Shown piece after piece: positions 1 to 6,740 of a stretch of DNA of 14,282 nucleotides. Source of the DNA: an uncultured Anaerotignum sp. Its GTDB lineage: Bacteria > Bacillota > Clostridia > Lachnospirales > Anaerotignaceae. The stretch covers positions 1-14,282 of the forward strand of contig NZ_CAKQVD010000048.1 of NCBI RefSeq assembly GCF_934277605.1, written 5' to 3'. The translations under genes were made by a program, and so were the position numbers. The notes beneath the pieces are model-generated. The model did not search any database, was not told the origin of the DNA, and was given only the letters and a program-made list of their open reading frames with translations. Each line of letters starts with the position of its first letter. Position 1 is the stretch's first letter.

Positions 1-1
1 T

Positions 2-340
2 GCAAAGAAAACACAGCCCAACACCATGACAGATGATTTGTACGGCGCTGAGGTAAAATCCTTCACAAAGGGCACTGTTTCCGTTGCCCGTGTTTCCAAG
101 CAATACCTCAACCCTGAGGACAGAGTGCTGATTATTGATGATTTTCTGGCACACGGAGAGGCTGCCATGGGGCTTTGCTCTCTGGTGGAGCAGGCAGGCG
201 GCAAGGTTTGCGGCATTGCGGCTGTGATTGAAAAGGAATTCCAAGGGGGCAGCAAAAAGCTGAGAGATGCCGGCTATCATGTGGACTCTCTGGCTGTCAT
301 CACTGCCATTGAAAACGGACAAATTCAGTTTAAGGATTGA
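2..340 (+). CDS. xpt: Xanthine phosphoribosyltransferase, C-terminal part
   Basis: This is the 3' end of a gene that enters from the left edge; 112 codons and the stop are visible. Xpt transfers ribose-5-phosphate from PRPP to xanthine (salvage to XMP) in the cytosol. The sequence shows the type I phosphoribosyltransferase PRPP loop, VLIIDDFLAHGEA, at visible residues 43-55, followed by a family-typical C-terminal stretch with VIEKEFQGG and the ending AIENGQIQFKD. The reading frame is open from base 2, so the ATG at 26 is an internal methionine and not the start. A rho-independent terminator follows 20 bases after the stop. Adenine phosphoribosyltransferases share the PRPP loop, but the residues around it fit Xpt better. 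Any purine riboswitch or permease partner would lie outside the window. Confidence 0.9.
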   Translation, partial: AKKTQPNTMTDDLYGAEVKSFTKGTVSVARVSKQYLNPEDRVLIIDDFLAHGEAAMGLCSLVEQAGGKVCGIAAVIEKEFQGGSKKLRDAGYHVDSLAVITAIENGQIQFKD

Positions 341-356
341 TTTTTTGAAAAGAGGC

Positions 357-393
357 TTGAAAATCCCGTATACCTTTTGGAGCGGGATTTTTT
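357..393 (+). terminator. Rho-independent terminator of xpt
   Basis: A perfect 8-bp inverted repeat, AAATCCCG (361-368) and CGGGATTT (383-390), has a 14-base loop and runs directly into a T-tract (388-393). It lies 20 bases downstream of the xpt stop and before the next promoter. Confidence 0.8.
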
Positions 394-466
394 CATGCCC
401 TGCCGCCAATGGATTTTCCGCAAAACTTGCACAAAAAAGCGGCGGAAAAATCTACACTTTTCACGG

Positions 467-495
467 TTGAGAAGTCTTGACGGCTTTGTTATGAT
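467..495 (+). promoter_or_regulatory. Sigma-A promoter of the SulP gene
   Basis: The -35 box is TTGAGA (467-472), the spacer is 17 bases, and the -10 box is TATGAT (490-495) with an extended TG at 487-488. The predicted start is near 502, giving a leader of roughly 97 bases. The leader holds a 7-bp hairpin, CAGCAGT (529-535) with ACTGCTG (547-553), followed by TTTT. That T-run is too short to be a convincing terminator. Confidence 0.7.
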
Positions 496-598
496 ATTCA
501 AGCGTGCTTTCTTTCCGAAAAAAAGCCGCAGCAGTTGCCTTTGACCACTGCTGTTTTCGATAAAAAACAAGGATATTATATGAAAGGGGATTTTGAAA

Positions 599-2248
599 AT
601 GCTGAGCAGATTTATCAGCAGCTTAAAGCAAGAATTTCACGGCTACAACGCAGCCGCACTGACAAAGGATTTAATGGCAGGCCTGACGGTTGCCGCCGTT
701 GCACTGCCCTTGGCGCTTGCCTTCGGTGTCAGCAGTGGTGCCGATGCCGCCTCCGGCTTAATTACCGCCATCATCGCCGGCTTAATCATGAGCCTGCTTT
801 CCGGCGGATATTATCAGATTTCCGGGCCTACGGGTGCAATGGCAGCCATTTTGATGTCTCTGGTGGCAGCCTACGGGATGGATGGCGTATTCATCGCAAC
901 ACTGATTGCCGGCATTATTCTGCTTTTGGCAGGGATTTTGCACTTGGGCAAGCTGACCTCCTTCATCCCCGCCCCCGTTATCACAGGCTTTACCTCCGGG
1001 ATTGCCGTAATCATCGCCTTGGGACAGGTTGACAACTTCTTTGGGACACATTCCGAGGGAACCTCTGCCATCGGCAAGCTGTTCAGCTATGCACGCTTGG
1101 GCTTCTCCCCCAACCTGACCGCTGTGGGCTTAGGGCTGTTTGTGATTTTATTTATGGTATTCTTCCCGAAAAAATGGAATGCCGTTGTGCCTGCCTCCCT
1201 GCTGAGCATTATTCTGACGACTGCATTTTCCATCTGCATGAAGCTGGATGTTGCGGTGGTTGGCGAAATTCCCAAAACCCTGATCCCCGAAAATCGTTTG
1301 ATGTTCAGCGCACTGAACCTGAAAACCATCGGCGCACTGGTTACCCCCGCCTTCTCCATTGCCATTTTGGGTATGATTGAAAGCCTGCTCTGCGGTGCCT
1401 CCGCAGGACGCATGACAGGGGTACGCTTGGATGCAAACCAAGAGCTGCTGGCGCAGGGTGTCGGGAATATTCTTCTGCCCTTCTTTGGCGGCATTCCCGC
1501 AACCGCAGCCATTGCACGAACCAGTGTTGCCATCAAATCCGGCGCAAAAACAAGATTGACCGGTGTATTCCATGCCGTTGGGCTGTTGATTTCCATGTTC
1601 CTGCTGGCTCCCGTTATGTCCAAGATTCCTCTGGCGGCTTTGGCCGGGGTGCTGATGGTAACCGCTTGGAGAATGAACGAATGGACCTCCATCCGCTACA
1701 TATTCTCCCACAAATTCAAGGGTGCTATGCTTGAATTTATCGCAACCATGCTTGCAACGATTATCTTCGACCTGACGGTTGCGATTTTGATTGGGGTGCT
1801 GATTGGCTTGGTATTTCTGGTATCCCGTTTGTCCTTCATTGAAATCAACTATGAAAGGGTTGACATGAGCCGTATGCACGTGACCGATCCTGTGCTTTGT
1901 GAGCGTTACAGCAATGCAAAGGTTGTTTATATCACAGGCCCCATGATTTTTGCCAACACACAATCCGTTGCGGACATTGCGGCAAGGGTGGAGGGCTTTG
2001 ATACGGTGCTGTTCTCTATGAGAGGGGTATCCAACATTGATATTTCCTGCGCACAAACCCTGCGTGAGCTGGTGGAGGGCCTGCGTGCGAAGGGCGTGGA
2101 CGTTGCCATCTGCGGCATGACCACCCATGCAATGAAAATGATGGACCGTACCGATTTGCATGAGCTGATCGGGGACGAAAACTTCTATTGGAGTGTGGAG
2201 CGTGTTCTGCTGACAAACAGACCTCGCCCTGCTGCAAAGACAGACTAA
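599..2248 (+). CDS. SulP-family anion transporter with C-terminal STAS domain
   Basis: Inner-membrane secondary transporter of the SulP (SLC26-like) family, 549 aa. The N-terminal ~410 residues are a series of hydrophobic segments, with the family signature around GYYQISGPTGAMAAIL (residues 70-85) and the PAPVITGFTSGIA helix (125-137). A cytoplasmic STAS domain covers roughly 430-540, including the short NIDISCAQTLREL stretch at the anti-sigma-antagonist-like phospho-loop. I chose the ATG at 599 because GAAAGGGGA (582-590) sits 8 bases ahead of it; the in-frame TTG at 593 would leave only 2 bases. The family moves sulfate, bicarbonate or dicarboxylates. The substrate cannot be told from this sequence, and no sulfate-assimilation genes lie nearby. 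It appears monocistronic, with its own promoter and terminator. Confidence 0.92.
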   Translation: MLSRFISSLKQEFHGYNAAALTKDLMAGLTVAAVALPLALAFGVSSGADAASGLITAIIAGLIMSLLSGGYYQISGPTGAMAAILMSLVAAYGMDGVFIATLIAGIILLLAGILHLGKLTSFIPAPVITGFTSGIAVIIALGQVDNFFGTHSEGTSAIGKLFSYARLGFSPNLTAVGLGLFVILFMVFFPKKWNAVVPASLLSIILTTAFSICMKLDVAVVGEIPKTLIPENRLMFSALNLKTIGALVTPAFSIAILGMIESLLCGASAGRMTGVRLDANQELLAQGVGNILLPFFGGIPATAAIARTSVAIKSGAKTRLTGVFHAVGLLISMFLLAPVMSKIPLAALAGVLMVTAWRMNEWTSIRYIFSHKFKGAMLEFIATMLATIIFDLTVAILIGVLIGLVFLVSRLSFIEINYERVDMSRMHVTDPVLCERYSNAKVVYITGPMIFANTQSVADIAARVEGFDTVLFSMRGVSNIDISCAQTLRELVEGLRAKGVDVAICGMTTHAMKMMDRTDLHELIGDENFYWSVERVLLTNRPRPAAKTD

Positions 2249-2267
2249 AAAAAACAGACGAAAAGAA

Positions 2268-2312
2268 CCCCCCTAAGCCGAAACACCTTCGACTTAGGGG
2301 GATTTTATTTGA
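2268..2312. terminator. Terminator shared between the convergent SulP and trpB genes
   Basis: A 9-bp stem CCCCCTAAG (2269-2277) / CTTAGGGGG (2293-2301) is extended inward, after one mismatch, by CGAA/TTCG and closed by a 5-base loop. On the + strand it is followed by ATTTTATTT. On the minus strand it is followed by a weaker T-rich run and then a run of eight T. The position between two convergent genes suggests it works in both directions. Confidence 0.85.
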
Positions 2313-2339
2313 TCTTTTTATTTAATTTTTTCTATTTGA

Positions 2340-3722
2340 TTATTTTTCGGGAACGGCGGGCAAGCCCTTGAAGCCGATTTCCAAATCTGCATCTGTGGGG
2401 ATATCATCCGTCATTTCGCCGTTATTGAATTTCTCATACGCCACCATATCGAAATAGCCTGTGCCTGTCAGACCAAAGACAATGGTTTTTTCCTCGCCCG
2501 TTTCCTTACACTTGAGTGCCTCATCAATGGCAACACGAATGGCATGAGAGCTTTCGGGGGCGGGCAAAATGCCTTCGATTCTTGCAAACTGCTCTGCCGC
2601 ATCGAATACGGCTGTCTGCTCAACGGAGCGTGCCTCCATCAAGCCATCATGGTAGAGCTGAGAAACCACAGGGCTCATGCCATGATAACGCAGGCCGCCT
2701 GCATGGTTGGCAGATGGGATAAAGCCACTGCCCAGGGTATACATCTTCGCCAAGGGGGTTACCATGCCTGTATCACAGAAGTCATAGGCAAATTTCCCTC
2801 TTGTCATACTGGGGCAAGAGGCAGGCTCTACCGCAATGATTTGATAATCCTTCTCGCCGCGCAGCTTTTCGCCCATGAAGGGAGAAATCAGCCCGCCCAA
2901 ATTGGAGCCGCCGCCTGCACAGCCGATGATGATATCCGGCTCAATGCCGTATTTATCGAGTGCCGCCTTTGTTTCCATGCCGATGATAGACTGGTGCAGC
3001 AAAACCTGATTCAGCACACTGCCCAGAACATAGCGATAGCCCTCCTTGCCGACTGCCGCCTCAACCGCCTCGGAAATGGCACAGCCAAGACTGCCCGTTG
3101 TGCCGGGATGCTCTGCCAAAATCTTCTTCCCGATTTCCGTTGTGGTGGAGGGAGAGGGGGTTACGGTTGCGCCATAGGTACGCATGACCTCACGGCGAAA
3201 CGGCTTTTGCTCATAGGAAACCTTAACCATATATACGTTGCAATCCAGTCCCAAATAGGCGCACGCCATGGAAAGCGCTGTACCCCACTGGCCTGCTCCC
3301 GTTTCTGTTGTTACGCCCTTTAGGCCCTGCTTTTTCGCATAATACGCCTGCGCAATGGCAGAATTGAGCTTATGGCTGCCACTGGTGTTATTGCCCTCGA
3401 ACTTATAGTAAATCTTTGCGGGTGTCTGCAATTTTTCTTCCAGACAATATGCACGAACCAAAGGAGATGGTCTGTACATTTTATAAAAATCCAAAATTTC
3501 CTGTGGGATGTCGATGTAGGCAGTATCGTTATCCAATTCCTGCTGTACCAATTCATCGCAGAAAACTGCGCCCAGCTCCTCGGCTGTCATGGGCTGCAGT
3601 GTGCCGGGGTTCAGAAGCGGTGCCGGTTTATTTTTCATATCCGCACGCACGTTGTACCATTTTTTCGGCATTTCCTGCTCATCCAGATAAATTTTGTAGG
3701 GAATGTTTTTGTCCTGTTTCAT
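2340..3722 (-). CDS. trpB: Tryptophan synthase beta chain, TrpB2 type
   Basis: PLP-dependent enzyme of 460 aa that condenses indole with serine to make tryptophan. The PLP lysine lies in SGSHKLNSA (K118), the catalytic glutamate in ETGAGQWG (E140), and the phosphate-binding glycine loop is GCAGGGSN (267-274). The N-terminal extension and the HKLNSA and GQW variants are those of the TrpB2 subgroup; classical TrpB1 has HKINN and GQH. An AGGAG ribosome site stands ahead of the ATG. No trpA, trpC or other trp gene is nearby, so it stands alone, as TrpB2 genes often do. Members may act without an alpha subunit, salvaging free indole or deaminating serine or phosphoserine-like substrates; which applies here is not visible. 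It has its own promoter at 3805-3833. Confidence 0.93.
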   Translation of the reverse strand: MKQDKNIPYKIYLDEQEMPKKWYNVRADMKNKPAPLLNPGTLQPMTAEELGAVFCDELVQQELDNDTAYIDIPQEILDFYKMYRPSPLVRAYCLEEKLQTPAKIYYKFEGNNTSGSHKLNSAIAQAYYAKKQGLKGVTTETGAGQWGTALSMACAYLGLDCNVYMVKVSYEQKPFRREVMRTYGATVTPSPSTTTEIGKKILAEHPGTTGSLGCAISEAVEAAVGKEGYRYVLGSVLNQVLLHQSIIGMETKAALDKYGIEPDIIIGCAGGGSNLGGLISPFMGEKLRGEKDYQIIAVEPASCPSMTRGKFAYDFCDTGMVTPLAKMYTLGSGFIPSANHAGGLRYHGMSPVVSQLYHDGLMEARSVEQTAVFDAAEQFARIEGILPAPESSHAIRVAIDEALKCKETGEEKTIVFGLTGTGYFDMVAYEKFNNGEMTDDIPTDADLEIGFKGLPAVPEK

Positions 3723-3804
3723 TCTTTTTGCTCCTCTCGTCTTTTCTGTTCTTTGCTCATCTCAAACTAAGTCTAAAAAAATTTTCGGTAAGAAAATTTC
3801 GTTT

Positions 3805-3833
3805 ATCGTACCTCTTTCAAAGACACCTGTCAA
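3805..3833 (-). promoter_or_regulatory. Sigma-A promoter of trpB2
   Basis: Read on the minus strand, a perfect TTGACA (3833-3828), a 17-base spacer and TACGAT (3810-3805). The predicted start is near 3798. The transcript would begin almost exactly with an 8-bp A/T hairpin, AAATTTTC / GAAAATTT (arms 3792-3799 and 3779-3786), followed by a T-run. This could be a 5' stabilising stem or a weak early terminator. No T-box or leader peptide rich in Trp codons is seen. Confidence 0.8.
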
Positions 3834-3836
3834 TAC

Positions 3837-3886
3837 CGGACGGAGCTTTTCGGCAAAACGCCACCTTCCGCTCGGACAAATGTCCG
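3837..3886. repeat. Nested inverted repeats upstream of the trpB2 promoter
   Basis: CGGAC (3837-3841) can pair with GTCCG (3882-3886), enclosing GAGC (3843-3846) / GCTC (3870-3873) and GGC (3852-3854) / GCC (3860-3862). The right arm is also half of a tight palindrome, CGGACA-AA-TGTCCG (3873-3886). The two pairings exclude each other. The element starts 3 bases upstream of the -35 box and lies 45 bases beyond the thiC stop. It has no adjacent T-tract on the minus strand, so it is a poor terminator; an operator is possible. Confidence 0.45.
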
Positions 3887-3931
3887 CCGTATTTGGTATA
3901 TTCCTATGAAAACAGTTTGTTTTGACCGAGA

Positions 3932-5236
3932 TTATTCATCAAAAATGCTGACAATTTCGCCATCCAGAATACGATTTGTATTCTTGACTGCACAGAAGTT
4001 GCCGCACATACTACAGGTGTCCTCTTTTTCGGGCTTCGCCTCGGCTCTGTAACGGCGTGCCTTTTCGGGGTCCATGCTCAGGCGGAACATTTCCTCCCAA
4101 TCCAGACGCTTTCTTGCTTCGCTCATCTGATAGTCCCAATCGGCTGCATGAGGAATCCCCTTTGCGATATCGGCTGCGTGTGCCGCAATTTTCGCCGCAA
4201 TGATGCCTTCCTTTACATCTGCCGCATTGGGCAAACGCAAATGCTCCGCAGGGGTTACATAGCACAGGAAGGCTGCACCCGATGCCGCCGCAAGCGCACC
4301 GCCGATGGCAGAGGTGATGTGGTCATAGCCGGGGGCAACATCCGTAACCAAGGGCCCCAATACATAAAACGGTGCGCCATGGCAGAGCGTTTTCTGAATT
4401 TCCATATTTGCGGCAATCTGATTCATCGGCATGTGGCCGGGGCCTTCAATCATTACCTGCACATCCTTCGCCCATGCGCGCTTTGTCAGCTCGCCCAGGG
4501 TAATCAGCTCCTCAATCTGTGCCGTATCGGTTGCATCCGCAAGGCAGCCGGGGCGGCAGGCATCCCCAAGGCTCATGGTGATATCATATTCCCGACAGAT
4601 ATCCAGAATTTCATCATAATGCTCATAGAAGGGGTTTTCGTTTCCTGTCATTTCCATCCATGCAAACATGATGGAGCCGCCACGGGAAACAATATTCATC
4701 AGACGCTTATTCTGCTTAAAGCGTGCCGCTGTTGCACGATTCATGCCGCAATGGATGGTCATAAAATCAACGCCGTCCTCTGCGTGCATCCGCACGATAT
4801 CCAGCCATTCCTCCGCTGTGATTTGTGCCAAGGGCTTATGATAATACACAACGGCATCATAAATCGGGACGGTGCCAATCATGGCGGGACATTCCGCTGT
4901 CAGCTTACGGCGAAAGCTTCTTGTGTCGCCATAGGAGCTTAAGTCCATGATGGCCTCTGCACCCATTTCTACGGCAGAGCGCACCTTTTCATATTCCATA
5001 TCGACATCCTTCCAATCGCGCGAAACGCCAAGGTTGACATTGATTTTGGTTGTCAGCCTTGCGCCGACACCGCTTGGCTCCAGCGCCTTATGGTTTTTGT
5101 TGCAGGGGATGATGACCTCCCCCTTTGCAACCAATGCACGCAATGCCTCCGCATCCATGCGTTCCTTTTTTGCAACAATTTCCATTTGCGGCGTTACAAT
5201 GCCCTGTCTTGCCGCTTCCATCTGTGTGTGATACAT
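3932..5236 (-). CDS. thiC: Phosphomethylpyrimidine synthase ThiC
   Basis: Radical-SAM enzyme that rearranges 5-aminoimidazole ribotide into HMP-P, the pyrimidine precursor of thiamine. The protein is 434 aa, the short clostridial form. Visible signatures are NVNLGVS (67-73), SLGDACRPG (222-230), the metal-site histidines in EGPGHMPMNQ (H268) and APGYDHITSAIGG (H306), and a C-terminal iron-sulfur cluster motif CSMCGNFC (C408, C411, C415). The start at 5236 is set by AAGGAGG (5250-5244) and by the conserved N-terminus beginning MYHTQMEAARQG. An upstream in-frame ATG at 5377 falls inside the riboswitch terminator and is not used. Expression is controlled by the TPP riboswitch just upstream, so thiamine pyrophosphate should shut it off. 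No other thi gene is in the window. Confidence 0.96.
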   Translation of the reverse strand: MYHTQMEAARQGIVTPQMEIVAKKERMDAEALRALVAKGEVIIPCNKNHKALEPSGVGARLTTKINVNLGVSRDWKDVDMEYEKVRSAVEMGAEAIMDLSSYGDTRSFRRKLTAECPAMIGTVPIYDAVVYYHKPLAQITAEEWLDIVRMHAEDGVDFMTIHCGMNRATAARFKQNKRLMNIVSRGGSIMFAWMEMTGNENPFYEHYDEILDICREYDITMSLGDACRPGCLADATDTAQIEELITLGELTKRAWAKDVQVMIEGPGHMPMNQIAANMEIQKTLCHGAPFYVLGPLVTDVAPGYDHITSAIGGALAAASGAAFLCYVTPAEHLRLPNAADVKEGIIAAKIAAHAADIAKGIPHAADWDYQMSEARKRLDWEEMFRLSMDPEKARRYRAEAKPEKEDTCSMCGNFCAVKNTNRILDGEIVSIFDE

Positions 5237-5256
5237 TCTTCTGCCTCCTTGTCCAT

Positions 5257-5278
5257 GAAAAAGCACCGATTCTTTTTC
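5257..5278 (-). other. Leader hairpin next to the thiC ribosome site
   Basis: A perfect 7-bp stem, GAAAAAG / CTTTTTC (arms 5278-5272 and 5263-5257 read on the minus strand), with an 8-base loop. It ends 6 bases before the AAGGAGG of thiC, within the ~116-base leader that follows the riboswitch terminator. It could affect ribosome access; this is inference. Confidence 0.4.
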
Positions 5279-5352
5279 TGCGACAGCCTGTGGTGCCTCC
5301 AATTTGCCGCTTGGGGAAAAGCAATCCTTTTTCGCAACCCCGTATGGACAAT

Positions 5353-5386
5353 AAAAAAACTGCGGTATGCCAAACACATCCCGCAG
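5353..5386 (-). terminator. Expression-platform terminator of the thiC riboswitch
   Basis: On the minus strand, CTGCGG (5386-5381) pairs with CCGCAG (5365-5360) and a short inner ATG/CAT extends the stem. Seven T residues (5359-5353) follow. It begins 16 bases after the TPP aptamer, as expected for a riboswitch that terminates transcription when TPP is bound. Confidence 0.9.
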
Positions 5387-5402
5387 CTTCCTTGCGTCAA
5401 CT

Positions 5403-5490
5403 TTATGTTCCCTACGTTGGCATTATCCAAATCAGGTTATGGGTCAAAGCATGATAGCTTACTCTCAGCCTACTTGCGCAAGCTCCCCTT
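5403..5490 (-). ncRNA. TPP riboswitch (THI element) of thiC
   Basis: Read on the minus strand, the conserved TPP aptamer blocks occur in order: GGGGAGC (5488-5482), GGCTGAGAG (around 5470-5462), GACCC (around 5444-5440), ACCTGATTTGGATAATGCC (around 5436-5418), then the 3' block CGTAGGGAAC (around 5416-5407). GCTTGCGCAAG forms the P3-side stem, with an extra A/T-rich insertion between GAGAG and GACCC. The position upstream of thiC, with a terminator right behind, makes this a classic thiamine-pyrophosphate OFF switch. Confidence 0.96.
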
Positions 5491-5506
5491 TTTTATTATT
5501 TTTTTC

Positions 5507-5535
5507 ATCATACCATTCCTATCGGTGTCCGTCAA
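5507..5535 (-). promoter_or_regulatory. Sigma-A promoter of the thiC transcript
   Basis: On the minus strand, TTGACG (5535-5530), a 17-base spacer and TATGAT (5512-5507). Transcription would start near 5500, about 10 bases before the TPP aptamer, which fits the aptamer being made first. Confidence 0.82.
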
Positions 5536-5574
5536 GAGCGGAAATTGTTCTTTTTTCCGTAATATTCCGCCGCA

Positions 5575-5615
5575 AGCAAAAAAGGGCTGACCGCAGGAGA
5601 CGGCCACACCCTTCT
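5575..5615 (-). terminator. Terminator after the zinc-ribbon gene
   Basis: On the minus strand, AAGGGTG-TGGCCG pairs with CGGTCA-GCCCTT (arms 5613-5601 and 5593-5582, one bulged base), followed by a T-run. It lies 17 bases after the stop of the 5630-5977 gene and ends the efp-side transcript before the thiC promoter. Confidence 0.85.
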
Positions 5616-5629
5616 TTTTGATTCATTGA

Positions 5630-5977
5630 TTAAAATTTTAAATCTGCCATATCCGCAGAGCCGATGGGAACGCTTGCACCACAGCCGGGACAGCAAATTT
5701 CCTTTTCCAGCTCCATGGTTTCTTCATCCACATCAATTTCCTGCCCACATTCCTGACAATGAAAGGAATAGAAGAAAATCGGCTCATCGGTTTCATCGAA
5801 ATCCGCATCCTCCATGACCAAGTCCTCATCATCCATGAAGGTTTCCAGCATGAATGCCATGTCATCCAGAACATCCAGAATCCCATGGAAAATTTTTCCC
5901 TCCTTGCTGTCAGCAGGAAAATCACTTCCATCGCAAAGACCTCTCAAATAAGTAATCTTCTTTTCAAAATATTCCAT
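5630..5977 (-). CDS. CD1247-like small acidic zinc-ribbon protein
   Basis: A 115-aa cytoplasmic protein of unknown function. The N-terminal ~45 residues are helical and contain the conserved start MEYFEKKITYLRGL with CDGSDF. A strongly acidic linker (roughly 49-65) follows, then a C-terminal zinc ribbon with CQEC (C74, C77) and CPGC (C96, C99). This layout is that of the clostridial family named for C. difficile CD1247, which I recall lying close to efp in several Clostridia; that recollection should be checked. A GGAGG site stands 9 bases before the ATG. It is 60 bases downstream of efp with no terminator between, so the two are probably co-transcribed. Metal binding is inferred from the cysteines only. 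Confidence 0.8.
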   Translation of the reverse strand: MEYFEKKITYLRGLCDGSDFPADSKEGKIFHGILDVLDDMAFMLETFMDDEDLVMEDADFDETDEPIFFYSFHCQECGQEIDVDEETMELEKEICCPGCGASVPIGSADMADLKF

Positions 5978-5993
5978 TTTTCACAGCCTCCAA

Positions 5994-6025
5994 ATCAAAT
6001 GCAGATAACATCAAAATGCAGATAA
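5994..6025. repeat. Short tandem duplication between efp and the zinc-ribbon gene
   Basis: ATCAAATGCAGATAA (5994-6008) is repeated as ATCAAAATGCAGATAA (6010-6025), identical but for one extra A. It fills the middle of the 60-base gap and has no evident role. Confidence 0.6.
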
Positions 6026-6037
6026 GGGTTTTCCAAA

Positions 6038-6601
6038 TTATTCTTTGGATCTGCCCAGATATTCGCCTGTTCTTGTATCAATCTGAACCTTTTCGCCGGA
6101 TTCGATGAACAGAGGAACCTGAATAACCAAGCCTGTTTCCACTGTGGCAGGCTTCAGTGCGCCCTGTGCTGTGTTGCCTGCGAAGCCGGGCTCTGTATCT
6201 GTGATAACCAAATCCACAAACTGAGGTGCTTCAACCAGGAAGGGTGCGCCCTTGTAGAATTTGATGGTTGCTTCATCGTTCTCTCTCAGATATTTCATTG
6301 CTTCTTCTACCTGATCCTCATGCAGAGGAATCTGGTCGAAGGTATCGTTATCCATGAAGTAGTACAGCTCGCCATCGTTATACAGATACTGCATTTTCTT
6401 TGTTTCGATGTGTGCCTTGGGGAACTTATCGTTGGGGTTGAAGGCTTCTTCTCTTGTTGCCCCTGTCAGAATGTTTTTGTATTTTGTTCTTACGAAGGGA
6501 GAGCCTTTGCCGGGCTTAACATGCTGGAAGTCCAGAATTACATGGGGCTCGCCATTCATTTCAAAAGTAATGCCTTTTCTAAATTCACCTGCAGAAATCA
6601 T
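6038..6601 (-). CDS. efp: Translation elongation factor P
   Basis: EF-P, 187 aa, binds between the P and E sites and relieves ribosomes stalled on polyproline stretches. Three beta-barrel domains are covered at full family length. The tip loop of domain I reads KPGKGSPF, with the modified residue at K32. A lysine here with proline at position 30 is the type found in Bacillus-like EF-P (5-aminopentanol) or EpmA-modified proteins; no modification gene is in this window. The domain III signature ITDTEPGFAGNTAQGALKPATVETG is present. GAGGAGG lies 7 bases before the ATG. It has its own promoter (6690-6718) and probably carries the zinc-ribbon gene downstream. Confidence 0.97.
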   Translation of the reverse strand: MISAGEFRKGITFEMNGEPHVILDFQHVKPGKGSPFVRTKYKNILTGATREEAFNPNDKFPKAHIETKKMQYLYNDGELYYFMDNDTFDQIPLHEDQVEEAMKYLRENDEATIKFYKGAPFLVEAPQFVDLVITDTEPGFAGNTAQGALKPATVETGLVIQVPLFIESGEKVQIDTRTGEYLGRSKE

Positions 6602-6689
6602 AGTGTTTCCTCCTCAAATTATTTATCAATTTTATCATTCCGAAAACAATGTTTATTCTCTCATTCAAAAAATAAACATATCCTTTTAT

Positions 6690-6718
6690 ATTCTAATAGA
6701 TGAAGGCGCATTTTTCAA
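6690..6718 (-). promoter_or_regulatory. Sigma-A promoter of efp
   Basis: On the minus strand, TTGAAA (6718-6713), a 17-base spacer and TAGAAT (6695-6690). Transcription would start near 6683, giving an ~80-base A/T-rich leader. The -35 box lies within a 9-bp inverted repeat (6711-6719 / 6725-6733) just after the yqeG stop. Confidence 0.72.
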
Positions 6719-6740
6719 TAAAAAATTGAAAAAACAACGC

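Noticed and set aside
477..495. TTGACG (477-482) as the -35 box for the SulP promoter
   Set aside because: It is only 7 bases from TATGAT; TTGAGA at 467 has the correct 17-base spacing.
593..598. TTG start two codons before the chosen ATG of the SulP gene
   Set aside because: Only two bases would separate it from the GAAAGGGGA ribosome site; the ATG at 599 has normal spacing.
1148..2161. 337-codon open frame antisense to the SulP gene
   Set aside because: A shadow of a clear coding gene: low-complexity Gln/His/Asn-rich translation, no ribosome site and no recognisable domain.
4148..4942. Plus-strand open frame opposite thiC
   Set aside because: The opposite strand encodes fully conserved ThiC; the Cys/His-rich translation is an artefact of the complementary frame.
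5237..5377. 47-codon N-terminal extension of ThiC from an ATG at 5377
   Set aside because: It would start inside the riboswitch terminator hairpin, has no ribosome site and is not like ThiC. A strong AAGGAGG serves the ATG at 5236.
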